Source of the DNA: GCA-2689995 sp964529325
GTDB taxonomy: Bacteria; Fidelibacterota; Marinisomatia; SCGC-AAA003-L08; GCA-2689995
Length of the DNA: 34,704 bases
Direction of reading: 5' to 3'
Assembly: GCA_964529325.1 (NCBI GenBank)
Contig: CAZGWH010000019.1
Coordinates: 1-34,704 of the forward strand
A program made the translations under genes and the position numbers. Below, in pieces: positions 1 to 9,005 of the stretch (position 1 is its first letter; every line of letters starts with the position of its first letter). The notes beneath the pieces were generated by a model. The model had not been told where the DNA came from. It worked only from the letters and a program-made list of their open reading frames with translations, and searched no databases.

Positions 1-1207
1 CATTTGGATCTAATTGTCCAATTTGATCCGGAAATTCAGTAATAAGTGATTGTTTACCCGCATGTAATGCAGGAGCTAATTCATGTACACCATCTTCTAA
101 TAAAGCATCCCACATTGCACCACAAATTACATTATTAAATCGAGTATCTGTATCTAAATCTGAAGGTCCAACCATTGCTGCTGCACCTTTTGGAATATTT
201 AATGACCCATAAGTAACCATTGCTTCACCATAGCATTTATCTAAACCACTTCCCGAATAATCATTTCCAAAATCACCCGTATTACATACAAAACTCATGA
301 CAATTGGCAACATCCACCCATTTGTTAAATTATTTACATTTTCTCTATGAAAGTATGGTTTATGCCATCCATTTGCATCACCCCATCCACGGTAATTAAT
401 AATTCCGACACCACTATTCCAACTACTTGCTACGAGAGGATTACTTTCTCCATTTTGATAATTCCCTGCATGATAAAAAGCAGTATCAATTTGATTATAA
501 CCATATTCTTCCAATTCATCAAATAACCACATTGAAGTCCAAACAGGAGTAACCGGCCATTGAACTGGTGGAACTGGATTACCATCATAAGTTGCATAAC
601 TTCCTGCAACAAGTAATGCTCTATCTAAATAATCAATAAATGGCGTGTTTTTGATATATTCTAAAGTAACATATTTAATACTTCGAGAAATTAGATTTGA
701 TAAATCTGCATTGGTTTGAATACTCCATCGTCCCACAAAGATTTCAGGCGTAAAAGCATCATATTCATTACTATTTTCATCATCTACAAAAAAAGTATAT
801 TTATAATCTGTAACATCAATATCTTCTTCATTTATAGATGGAATTGTAAATGTAGGAATTTCATAATTCCAATTCACATCTCCAATGAGTAGCACATATT
901 CTAACATAGGATTATTTAATTTAAAGGATTCTATTTGGTCTCTTAATCCCTCTGCATCCAACCCTAAACCCTCAATAGACATTACTTCTACATCAAATCC
1001 CTGTGTCTTTTTAAAATGAATAAAATCACCCGCAGGGTCATTTGATAATCGGTCGATTAATTCATCTTGTGGAACTACAATTAAAAATATTCCTCGTCCA
1101 TAATGATTTTCTACATTTCGATTCATTCCTCGCTGTGAAAGTGGAATCACATTTGATGATGGAAAAATAAAAGCACTCAATAATAAAATAAATAAAATCT
1201 TTTTCAT
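1..1207 (-). CDS. C25 gingipain-like peptidase domain protein (partial, 3' end outside window)
   Basis: The ATG lies at 1205-1207 on the minus strand, 3 bases after the stop of the upstream M14 gene. The frame stays open for 402 codons to the window edge, so the C-terminus is missing. A signal peptide (residues 1-16, MKKILFILLLSAFIFP) is followed almost directly by a C25 caspase-like domain. Visible landmarks are LLIGDVNW (~107), FVGRWS (~158), NYRGWGDANGW (271-281) and the Cys motif SFVCNTGDFGNDY, with C308 as the expected nucleophile. In gingipain R the equivalent motif is NYTGHGS with the catalytic His fifth; here that position is Trp (W275), so activity is uncertain. H282 lies seven residues on. 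Family members are surface or secreted cysteine peptidases, usually T9SS cargo. Unlike the other C25 gene in this operon it has little room for an N-terminal propeptide. The family call is firm; the activity is not. Confidence 0.85.
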   Translation of the reverse strand, partial: MKKILFILLLSAFIFPSSNVIPLSQRGMNRNVENHYGRGIFLIVVPQDELIDRLSNDPAGDFIHFKKTQGFDVEVMSIEGLGLDAEGLRDQIESFKLNNPMLEYVLLIGDVNWNYEIPTFTIPSINEEDIDVTDYKYTFFVDDENSNEYDAFTPEIFVGRWSIQTNADLSNLISRSIKYVTLEYIKNTPFIDYLDRALLVAGSYATYDGNPVPPVQWPVTPVWTSMWLFDELEEYGYNQIDTAFYHAGNYQNGESNPLVASSWNSGVGIINYRGWGDANGWHKPYFHRENVNNLTNGWMLPIVMSFVCNTGDFGNDYSGSGLDKCYGEAMVTYGSLNIPKGAAAMVGPSDLDTDTRFNNVICGAMWDALLEDGVHELAPALHAGKQSLITEFPDQIGQLDPN

Positions 1208-1210
1208 AAA

Positions 1211-3436
1211 TTAATTTCCTAATAGTTCATTTCGTATTGCAATAATATCATAAATATCAATTTGGTTATCTGCGTTCCAATCAGCAGAACAAAATTGATA
1301 ATCGCTTAATAGTTGATATTCTGTAATATGGTTAATAATAAATAATACATCTCTAATATCAAAAACATCATCCTGATTTATATCTCCAACATCACAGGAT
1401 TGATTTTGTTCAGAAACTAATTTTAAATGATTAATTTCTAATCCTCTATACTGGACAGTTGAATCTGCTGAAAAACCAATTAATAATTGATTCATATCTT
1501 GGAACATCGGAATTTCAATTTGATGTATTTCCCAATGATGGTCTTTAATTAAATATTCAGGAGTATTATTTGTAGAATCAAAATCAATAAACCCAAAATC
1601 ATGGTCCCATTCAAATTCTTTTTTTAAGTCAATAATTAAATTATAATCTAAGTTTTCAGATATATTTAATTCAGAGTTATATTTAATTATACTATACCCA
1701 AAATCATATAAATAGTCGGATTGAGATTTTAATTTAGCTGATTCATTCACCCATGAACCATTCAATATTATCCAATTTTGTAAATTATCAAAACTTTCAT
1801 CAATAACCATATTCGCATATTTCATATTCACTTGGATGGTAGTATTACCATCTAATTCTAATGAAATGAATCGTGAAAATAGTTCTTGTCCAGAAAACTT
1901 GACTTCATAATTATCTGAAAATAATGGGATGGTATTATTTCCACTTGTTAAAATGAATGTATATGTATTCAATTCTGAAATAAATTCAACATTAATTTCA
2001 TTTTCATATTCAATAGGTGTATTTAAATTTATATTCAAATTAACCAATGATTTTGGAATAAGGTTAAAATTCTTTTCACTAATAAAACCACTTGAAGAAG
2101 TAACTGTTTCTAAATGGGGATTAAATCCTTCGGCTTTTACTTCAATTGTAAATGTTCCATTAGATAATAATCGTCTATATCGCCCAAATTCATCCGTTAA
2201 TCTCGGTTTTAACATTCCACCATCTAATTCTAATATTCTAACCTGAGCATTCTCAATAATTGCACCTGAATTACTATCTGTAACTATTCCTGTTACTTGA
2301 TTTGCAGGTGCACCAAGAGCACCATTAATAAATCCAATTGCACGATTCATCATATAAAAAGCACCATTTAAATTCCGATCAATTGTATTTTCAATTAATT
2401 CTAAATCATCTGGTTGCATGTTTTGTGTACCAACTTCTATTAAAAATTGAATGGTACCCACTTGAGAATAAAACCAGTCGTGTGCATTCCCTTTCCGAGA
2501 TCCATGTGCAACGGGTAAGTATCCACCACCACCGTCTTCTCTAATAATTTTTTCAGCGATTTCAATACCAATTGGGTTAATTACTTCTAAATCAGGAGCA
2601 GGTTTTGCATCTTCCCAAAACCATGAATAAATTACTTTTTCTGATACACTTCCAGAGCGAGAACTATGATATGCAATCGATAAAAGAAAATCTTCTCTAA
2701 ATGCAAAATCTCGTATTGCTTGCATTTCTAATTCAGAAAATGGTGCTTCTCCTTTATAATAATCAAAATGAGATTGATAACTACCACTTCCATTATCATA
2801 TTCATACGGACCATCACCAAAGTTCCAATTAAAATCATAATTTCTATTTAAATCTACTCCATCTGAATCATTACCAATTCCAACTAAGAAATCAAATACA
2901 CCGTCAAAATCAACATCTCTTTTATTTTTTCGGTAACTTTCATCCTGTAGCCAATTCCCGTTTTCTTCATATCCATGCACAACTCTTAATCCTTCGGGGT
3001 TATGTGTAGGTACCACCCAAATTTCGGAAAAATATAATAATGCACCCATATTATATGCCCAATCGGGATTGTCTTCAGGGTGAAGGAATTTTGAAATGAT
3101 ATCCATTGTAATTTCCACACCTAAAATTTCTTCCGCATGACATTGACCTAAAAATAATGTACGGGGTTCATCTTCTTTAATATCTGCATTATAAGAAAGA
3201 CGAACACCCCAAAATGGTAATCCATCATGTGTAGAAGTTCCAATTTCTTCTAAATGATAAATAATTCCACTTCCAGGATATTGATCGCTCGGATTTGAGT
3301 TGTTTCCAAATTGTTCATCCCAAGCAAATAATGAATCTCTAATTTCATCATAGGTATGATAACGATCATTTAATCGGTTCTGTCCCACCAATGAATTAGC
3401 AATTATTAAACAAATTATTATATATAAATTTCTCAT
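1211..3436 (-). CDS. Secreted M14 zinc carboxypeptidase with C-terminal dockerin
   Basis: 741 aa with a signal peptide (residues 1-18). The peptidase domain spans about 25-370. Zn ligands are H100 and E103 (CHAEE) and H257 (IAYHSS); the substrate-binding NRN is at 197-199 in GVDLNRNYD; the catalytic Glu is E334 (FLIEVGT). All key residues of the carboxypeptidase A/T type are present, so it should be an active exopeptidase outside the cell. A CarboxypepD_reg-like Ig domain starts near 381 (VTGIVTDSNSG, FGRYR). A beta-rich stretch follows, then two dockerin-like calcium loops (D-x-N-x-D...D) in the last 60 residues, ending ELLGN. There is no T9SS sorting domain. It starts directly after the stop of the 1037-aa gene. 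M14 relatives include gamma-glutamyl hydrolases, so action on a gamma-linked polymer is possible given the pgs genes, but the motifs are those of ordinary carboxypeptidases. Confidence 0.9.
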   Translation of the reverse strand: MRNLYIIICLIIANSLVGQNRLNDRYHTYDEIRDSLFAWDEQFGNNSNPSDQYPGSGIIYHLEEIGTSTHDGLPFWGVRLSYNADIKEDEPRTLFLGQCHAEEILGVEITMDIISKFLHPEDNPDWAYNMGALLYFSEIWVVPTHNPEGLRVVHGYEENGNWLQDESYRKNKRDVDFDGVFDFLVGIGNDSDGVDLNRNYDFNWNFGDGPYEYDNGSGSYQSHFDYYKGEAPFSELEMQAIRDFAFREDFLLSIAYHSSRSGSVSEKVIYSWFWEDAKPAPDLEVINPIGIEIAEKIIREDGGGGYLPVAHGSRKGNAHDWFYSQVGTIQFLIEVGTQNMQPDDLELIENTIDRNLNGAFYMMNRAIGFINGALGAPANQVTGIVTDSNSGAIIENAQVRILELDGGMLKPRLTDEFGRYRRLLSNGTFTIEVKAEGFNPHLETVTSSSGFISEKNFNLIPKSLVNLNINLNTPIEYENEINVEFISELNTYTFILTSGNNTIPLFSDNYEVKFSGQELFSRFISLELDGNTTIQVNMKYANMVIDESFDNLQNWIILNGSWVNESAKLKSQSDYLYDFGYSIIKYNSELNISENLDYNLIIDLKKEFEWDHDFGFIDFDSTNNTPEYLIKDHHWEIHQIEIPMFQDMNQLLIGFSADSTVQYRGLEINHLKLVSEQNQSCDVGDINQDDVFDIRDVLFIINHITEYQLLSDYQFCSADWNADNQIDIYDIIAIRNELLGN

Positions 3437-6400
3437 TTATTTAATGAATGAAACTTTTTGAATTTGACTAAATTCATCATTATAATTTACTTTTATAAAA
3501 TATGAACCACTACCTAATTCAGTCGGTTGCCATTTTAATTGATGATTTCCCGCAGAAACAAATTCATCAAAAATAACTTCAATTGATTGACCTAAAATAT
3601 TAATAATTTCAATTTTAATATTTGCATGTTCAGGAATTGAATAGCTTATAAAAGTTTTAGGGTTAAATGGATTTGGATAAACACTATTAATTTTAAATTC
3701 AAAAGGAATATTTGCTGAAATTGAATTACCCTCTTCTGTTATTGAAATCGATTGAGCGTAAATATTTTTTAAATCTTCTTTCCCTGTACTTCTTAAATCC
3801 ATCCAAACCATATAAAATGAATTTTGCTCAGGTGTTTGTGAAAAAATTACGGGTTTTGACTGTTTATATAATTCATTACAAAGAGGGAAACCATTTCCTT
3901 CAAATTCAGGAATACCATTAATTACATGCTGAAAATACACATCCTTCTCCAAAGCAACATCTTCACCTGATGGGGTATTTCGTTCATCCTCCCACACTAA
4001 AATAAAAGACTCTTCGCTTCCTAAAATAACATCTGGAGAAATTTGGTCACCAATATCATCTGAAATTAATACCTCACTTTCAGAAGTTAAATTTTCTAAA
4101 TTAAGCGTATTACAATAAATATTATAATTCAATCCATTCCTATAATCTTCCCAACAATTATATACCTCATTTGTTGTTGGATTAAATGCAACCGATAATC
4201 CTTCTTGACCGCCAAATTCAGTTACAATAGGGAAACCATTTTCTGGTCCCATTAATTGACCATCAAGTGAAATTATCTGTCCAAAAATATCTATTCCATT
4301 CTCATACCCATTTCGCAAGTCTTCCCAGCCAAAATAAATATCATTCCCAATCATTTCCATTACTGGATTATTTTTTATATTCGTATCATTAACTAAAGAA
4401 GTTCCCCATTCACCCCAACCATTAATTGTATTACCATCAGAGTCAATGGCTTTAACAAATATATTATACCCTGTCAACCAAGATTCTGCTTGCCAAGAGA
4501 TAATAATCCCTCCATTCGGATATTGCTGAACATCTGTTAAATGTTGATCTAAAATTGCATTGGTATAATCTGATACTTCGATTCCATTTTCATCCCATAA
4601 TGGTATGCCTTGGTCGGTAAACTTTTGTAGAAAAATAGATTGTGGTCCATGTTTCTTTGCAGAATAGGCAATATAAAATGAATTATCCTCCCCACTTATT
4701 ATTTTAGGTGATTCCATACTCCAACTTGCATTTTCAATAATTGGAGTCCCCATTTCTCCTCCAACCATATTTAAATTTTCATCTAATAATTGATAATAAA
4801 TTGAAGTATATGCACTCTCAACCATAAAAGTAAGTAAAAATTTACCATTTAAATATGCAATCTGAGGGTCACCTTGACTTGGGTTTAGACATAGAGGCAC
4901 ACCATTTGTCCAATTTATAGACTCATCATAATTACTGTCAATTATCATTCCAAAAGTAACTTCCTGTAATTCTGGAGCCCATCGATTATCAATCCAATAA
5001 ATTAATGTTTTACCATCTTCAACATAAATAGAATTAATATGAGAGTCTGTATCAGGATCGCCGACATTTCCTGTAATTCCTGCAAATACTTTCATTCCAT
5101 TTTCTTCAAATTGAGTTCCTGATTCAGGAGTTATTCGTTGTAAATATATACTATTTGAACCAATTCTATAATCATCCCAAGCTGCAAAAACGCCACCAAT
5201 TCCATCATTTTTTAATACGGGAGATAAAGAATTTTCAGCATTAACTAAAACTCCATTATCTTCAAATGTAAGTTCATTATCTGAATTTAAGTGTTGAACA
5301 AATACATCAACTTCTGGAAACGCACCATTTCTAAAATCTTCCCAAACAAAATATGCTCCCCCATTACCATCACTAGTCAATCGAGGGTTTATTTGATTTT
5401 GTTCTTCAAAGGCTGTTATTCGTAAACCATTTTCAACTAAAATAGGATTACCATCTAAATCTATTTTATGAGCATAAATATCAGGGTAATCAGGATTATG
5501 ACGATAATCTTGCCAAACTAAATAGGTTCCTGAATCATCACCTTTCACTCGTGGTTTGATCTGCTTTCCATCTGCAATTGCAATACCTATTCCATCTTGT
5601 TCTAAAAGAATATTTCCTTCTAAATCGATATATTGCATATAAATATCACCAAAGTTTTCAACAGAACGATGATCTTGCCATGCAACTACAAATTGCTCAC
5701 CATTAACATAAGTAACTTTAGGAGATGTCTGAACAAATGGTGCTTCACAAATTGGAACTCCGCCATCAGACGATTCAGATAATATTGTATTACAGTTAAT
5801 ATCCATAATTTGAATATATATATCTTTATTTTCATCTTCACCTGCTCCAACAGGGATTGACCTTGACCAAGTCATTCCAGCAAGTCCATCACCAATCACT
5901 TCTAAACTCACACCGCTTCGTGAAAATGAAGAATTATTTAGCGTAATACCTGTTCCTGGATTTAAAATAGTTCCATCAAATGAAATATGTGTTCCTTTTA
6001 CAACTGCAACACCATCTGATTCATCAACCCAAATTGCAAATACGCCACCTAAATTATCCTTACACATATTGGGGGCTGATTGTTTTCCAGTTACATTTGT
6101 AATTGGAGTTCCTTCTAAACTAAATTGTAATGAACCATCGGCAAATACATGCTGTCCATAAATATCACCTTTTGCAGGTTCATTTCGATAATCCATCCAA
6201 ATCATATAAAAACCACCGGCATCATCCGTAATGATAATTGGGTCTTCTTGCCGACCATCTGCTTGGGCTATCGGTATTCCATCTTTTAATCCATCTTCTA
6301 GAGCTACAAGTTCACCATCAGTACCCCATAATAATTCACCTTCAGTTGTTACTTTCTGAGCAAAAATATCTCGAATTCCAAAACGACAATCTGACCATAC

Positions 6401-6550
6401 AATAATTAATTCACCTTCATTTCCAATTTCAATTGCTTTCCACCATTCAATATGTGTTCCCTGCCTTAGTGGTACTCCATTATCTTGCCAATCAAAAGGA
6501 GATTGTGCAAAAATTGTACTTATTAATATTATCCAAAAAATTGATCTCAT
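3437..6550 (-). CDS. W-x-D-x-R repeat surface protein with T9SS sorting domain
   Basis: 1037 aa with a signal peptide (MRSIFWIILISTIFA). Most of the protein is about a dozen degenerate repeats of 60-90 residues, each with a strand such as LVWQDYR or FVWEDFR, then D-I-Y/F-x-Q and a D-x-x-G turn (VWSDCR, IWMDYR, AWQDHR, VWEDER and others). This looks like a beta-propeller or similar all-beta array. The last ~84 residues are a T9SS type A sorting domain (VYPNPFNPKTFISYSIPE, ILGQSIE, GSGSYFIKV), so the protein should cross the outer membrane by T9SS and be attached or released. No catalytic motif was recognised; a binding or scaffold role is likely. It sits 5 bases after the beta-propeller gene and abuts the M14 gene. 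Confidence 0.8.
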   Translation of the reverse strand: MRSIFWIILISTIFAQSPFDWQDNGVPLRQGTHIEWWKAIEIGNEGELIIVWSDCRFGIRDIFAQKVTTEGELLWGTDGELVALEDGLKDGIPIAQADGRQEDPIIITDDAGGFYMIWMDYRNEPAKGDIYGQHVFADGSLQFSLEGTPITNVTGKQSAPNMCKDNLGGVFAIWVDESDGVAVVKGTHISFDGTILNPGTGITLNNSSFSRSGVSLEVIGDGLAGMTWSRSIPVGAGEDENKDIYIQIMDINCNTILSESSDGGVPICEAPFVQTSPKVTYVNGEQFVVAWQDHRSVENFGDIYMQYIDLEGNILLEQDGIGIAIADGKQIKPRVKGDDSGTYLVWQDYRHNPDYPDIYAHKIDLDGNPILVENGLRITAFEEQNQINPRLTSDGNGGAYFVWEDFRNGAFPEVDVFVQHLNSDNELTFEDNGVLVNAENSLSPVLKNDGIGGVFAAWDDYRIGSNSIYLQRITPESGTQFEENGMKVFAGITGNVGDPDTDSHINSIYVEDGKTLIYWIDNRWAPELQEVTFGMIIDSNYDESINWTNGVPLCLNPSQGDPQIAYLNGKFLLTFMVESAYTSIYYQLLDENLNMVGGEMGTPIIENASWSMESPKIISGEDNSFYIAYSAKKHGPQSIFLQKFTDQGIPLWDENGIEVSDYTNAILDQHLTDVQQYPNGGIIISWQAESWLTGYNIFVKAIDSDGNTINGWGEWGTSLVNDTNIKNNPVMEMIGNDIYFGWEDLRNGYENGIDIFGQIISLDGQLMGPENGFPIVTEFGGQEGLSVAFNPTTNEVYNCWEDYRNGLNYNIYCNTLNLENLTSESEVLISDDIGDQISPDVILGSEESFILVWEDERNTPSGEDVALEKDVYFQHVINGIPEFEGNGFPLCNELYKQSKPVIFSQTPEQNSFYMVWMDLRSTGKEDLKNIYAQSISITEEGNSISANIPFEFKINSVYPNPFNPKTFISYSIPEHANIKIEIINILGQSIEVIFDEFVSAGNHQLKWQPTELGSGSYFIKVNYNDEFSQIQKVSFIK

Positions 6551-6555
6551 TATTT

Positions 6556-7950
6556 TTATCTTTCTATTTTATAAATTTCTAATCCATCTCGAGTTGCAAC
6601 AAACACATTGTTATTTTTTATTCTAACAGCGTTAGCATAACCACTCTCGATATTACCTAATAATTTTACTGTGGAATTATCAATCCACTCATAAACTAAA
6701 ACACCATCATACCCTGCAGATAATACAATAATATCTCCATCAGTATCAATACCTCTAATATTATGACCTTCAGCGAAGGATATATTATTTACAAAACTAC
6801 CATCTTGGTCAAGAGAAGACATGTAACAACCTTTATTATATGAATGCCCCGTAAAAACCGTATTGTTAAAACTTTCTATTGTCAAAATCTCACCCGGTAA
6901 ATCAAATTGTGAAGCAGGAGTAACAACATCTGAAAATTCTTCAGCTGAATCCCAAACACCATTTCCATTAATATCGATATAATTTTCTTCGGCATCCCAA
7001 ACACCATTCCCTACAGGGTTATCAATTGAACAAAATATTACACCCGGTTGCCAATCATATTCACCACAATCAAAAAAATCTTCACCTTCATCCCAAATTC
7101 CATTTTCATTTGAATCTACAAAGTCTTCAGCAGAATCTTGAGTTCCATTATTATTTAAATCTTCAAATGGTTCAATGGTATCATAAATTCCATTTTCATT
7201 TGAGTCTACATATTCTTCGCCTTCATCCCAAATTTCATTATTTAATTTTGCATTTGAATTTTGTTTAAATATAGAAAGACCCAGCTCTCCTTCACTAAAA
7301 GCAATCAAACTATCTGAAAAAGATACAAATTCACCAAAATATGATTTATTGACTCCATAAGTACATTCTAATTCAAATTCACCTGTTAATTCACTAAATG
7401 AAATTATTCCATTTACAATTGAAGTTGAACCAGCATCATATTCTGCAGCCCCTTCCGCCCCATCATGTTTTAACAACGGGTAAATAAAAATAGAATCTAA
7501 TTGAGAATCATCAATTACAAAATCACGCCAATTATCACCAAAACAACCCGTTAAATAATTTGTTAAATATTGTTCCCCATTTAGATTATATAAATAAATT
7601 CGATCATTCATATCTAAAATAAAAACTAAATCATGTGATTCTGAAATAACAACTTTGTTTGATTTTTCTTCACCTAAATTTGCTTCCCAATCAATTAGAT
7701 GGTTTCTTTCAGTTATACTTTCAACTTCATTTTCTTCATTCAAATTTAAATCAAATAAATATGTACCATCATAATTTGCGGATAGAGCAATTAAATTGTC
7801 ACTAATATCCACATCTAAAGCATAACCATTTGTTGCGAATGCATAAACTTCTGAATATTGTAGATTTCCCTCTGTAATTGGATTTAGAGGGGAATGGCAA
7901 AATTGGATAATTAAAATAATCCCAGTCACTGTTAATAATTTTTTAAACAT
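6556..7950 (-). CDS. Exported LVIVD/beta-propeller-like protein with inserted Asp/Asn repeat block
   Basis: 464 aa. The N-terminal hydrophobic segment MFKKLLTVTGIILIIQFC ends in Cys18. A lipoprotein is possible, but the residue before Cys is Phe, so the lipobox is not canonical. Residues 40-235 and 345-464 hold LVIVD-like strands (VDISDNLIALSANYDGTYLFDL, DGDIIVLSAGYDGVLVYEW, VFVATRDGLEIY), as in small propellers. Between them, residues 238-341 form a calcium-loop-like block of 15-residue units (W-D-x-x-E-x-F/Y-x-D-x-N-x-N-G), broken in the middle by a segment with C295 and C307. It probably acts at the cell surface or in the periplasm. There are 8 bases after the barrel gene and 5 before the 1037-aa gene, consistent with one transcript. 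The molecular role is unknown. Confidence 0.7.
   Translation of the reverse strand: MFKKLLTVTGIILIIQFCHSPLNPITEGNLQYSEVYAFATNGYALDVDISDNLIALSANYDGTYLFDLNLNEENEVESITERNHLIDWEANLGEEKSNKVVISESHDLVFILDMNDRIYLYNLNGEQYLTNYLTGCFGDNWRDFVIDDSQLDSIFIYPLLKHDGAEGAAEYDAGSTSIVNGIISFSELTGEFELECTYGVNKSYFGEFVSFSDSLIAFSEGELGLSIFKQNSNAKLNNEIWDEGEEYVDSNENGIYDTIEPFEDLNNNGTQDSAEDFVDSNENGIWDEGEDFFDCGEYDWQPGVIFCSIDNPVGNGVWDAEENYIDINGNGVWDSAEEFSDVVTPASQFDLPGEILTIESFNNTVFTGHSYNKGCYMSSLDQDGSFVNNISFAEGHNIRGIDTDGDIIVLSAGYDGVLVYEWIDNSTVKLLGNIESGYANAVRIKNNNVFVATRDGLEIYKIER
6931..7239 (-). repeat. 45-bp / 15-residue coding repeats (D-x-N-x-N-G calcium-loop type)
   Basis: Inside the 464-aa gene, units start at residues 240, 255, 270 and 285, exactly 15 apart, then again at 317 and 332 after a ~20-residue interruption. 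Each unit reads W/Y-D-x-x-E-x-F/Y-x-D-x-N-x-N-G. The spacing of acidic and Asn residues resembles EF-loop or thrombospondin type-3 calcium sites. The unit starting at 285 diverges into DCGEYDW and carries one of two cysteines that could form a disulfide. Confidence 0.7.
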
Positions 7951-7958
7951 AAATAATC

Positions 7959-9005
7959 CTATCGGTAAATATCATAAACACCATTCCAAGTTAACTTTAT
8001 CCCAAATTCTGTTTTATAGAATGATTTAATATCTTCAACCCACTGATATTGTGATAATGTTTGGCGATATCTCATTTTAATATAACCATTTATTTTGAAA
8101 TTGTAGTTTATTTTTTTTGTTAATGATGTATAAATTTGGTGATCAAAATGAATTCGCCCAGAATGTAATGGGTAATCAATTAATTCGTTTAAATATTTTC
8201 TATTGTCTAACGAGTAAGATAAATAGAATTTATCTGACTTTAAAAATTTAATATGTTTTAATGAACGACTAATTTTTATACTAGCAGTTCGATAAGATCT
8301 ATCTTGAAAAGTTGAATTTAATCCAGAATAATATGAAATATTATTTCCATCACCAATTCCAATTTTCAATCCATAACTTAGTTTAGAGTTTAATTTATGG
8401 GATAAATACCACGAGAAATTATGAATTTCAGTGTCAAATTCTGTAAAATTAGAATTATAGTATTCACTTGAAATCTCCCATGATATACGCGTCCAATTCT
8501 TTTTAGTTATAGGTACTGAATATGAAATAAATCCACTTGCTTTGGAATAGGTACAATCAAAATATTGATTTGAAAAAACATCTGCATCTTGATAGCGTTT
8601 TAAATAATTTTCTGGTGTGAAAGAATATCCTGTTTTCAACCAATGATAAGAGCCAAATTTAATTTCAAATTTCCCTGAAGTAGTAATTGTATTTTTTTGA
8701 ATAAATGATCTCACAATTTTACTTCGTAATTGAATTATAAAATTAGTTTCATATTGGTCTAATAATACAGGTGAATATATTATTTTTATTTGTGGTTTAT
8801 AATAATCACTATCGTAATATTTTATTTCGCCAAGAGAATTACTACCTAATGTATTCGTTTTCAAATCACTTTTAGAAAAAGAGAAAATATTGGAATCATA
8901 CCCCGTTGTAAAATTAAATTGATAGTAAATTGGTACAACTAATCGGTCAATAAAATTTTGTCCTATAAGAAATTGGCTCAATAATATAATTAATAAAAAT
9001 CTCAT
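7959..9005 (-). CDS. Predicted outer-membrane beta-barrel protein of the pgs cluster
   Basis: 348 aa with a signal peptide (MRFLLIILLSQFLIG). The mature part alternates polar and aromatic/hydrophobic residues in short strands, rich in Tyr, Phe and Ser (PIYYQFNFTTGYDSNIF, LSYGLKIGIGDGNNISYYSG, YLSYSLDNRKY), as in outer-membrane barrels. There are about 12-16 possible strands. The C-terminus is ...KLTWNGVYDIYR rather than the usual terminal Phe. Its start overlaps the stop of the 282-aa gene by one base (TAATG), so it is translationally coupled to the genes downstream of pgsW. That context suggests a pore or anchor for the polymer made by PgsBC, but no family was recognised and the link is inferred from position only. 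Confidence 0.65.
   Translation of the reverse strand: MRFLLIILLSQFLIGQNFIDRLVVPIYYQFNFTTGYDSNIFSFSKSDLKTNTLGSNSLGEIKYYDSDYYKPQIKIIYSPVLLDQYETNFIIQLRSKIVRSFIQKNTITTSGKFEIKFGSYHWLKTGYSFTPENYLKRYQDADVFSNQYFDCTYSKASGFISYSVPITKKNWTRISWEISSEYYNSNFTEFDTEIHNFSWYLSHKLNSKLSYGLKIGIGDGNNISYYSGLNSTFQDRSYRTASIKISRSLKHIKFLKSDKFYLSYSLDNRKYLNELIDYPLHSGRIHFDHQIYTSLTKKINYNFKINGYIKMRYRQTLSQYQWVEDIKSFYKTEFGIKLTWNGVYDIYR

Noticed and set aside
1929..2246. Plus-strand open frame of 105 codons antisense to the M14 gene
   Set aside because: AT-rich antisense frame with no ribosome site or domain, lying wholly inside a well-supported gene.
7026..7268. His/Leu-rich open frame on the plus strand
   Set aside because: It is the antisense shadow of the 15-residue repeat block; its composition reflects the repeats and it has no start signal.
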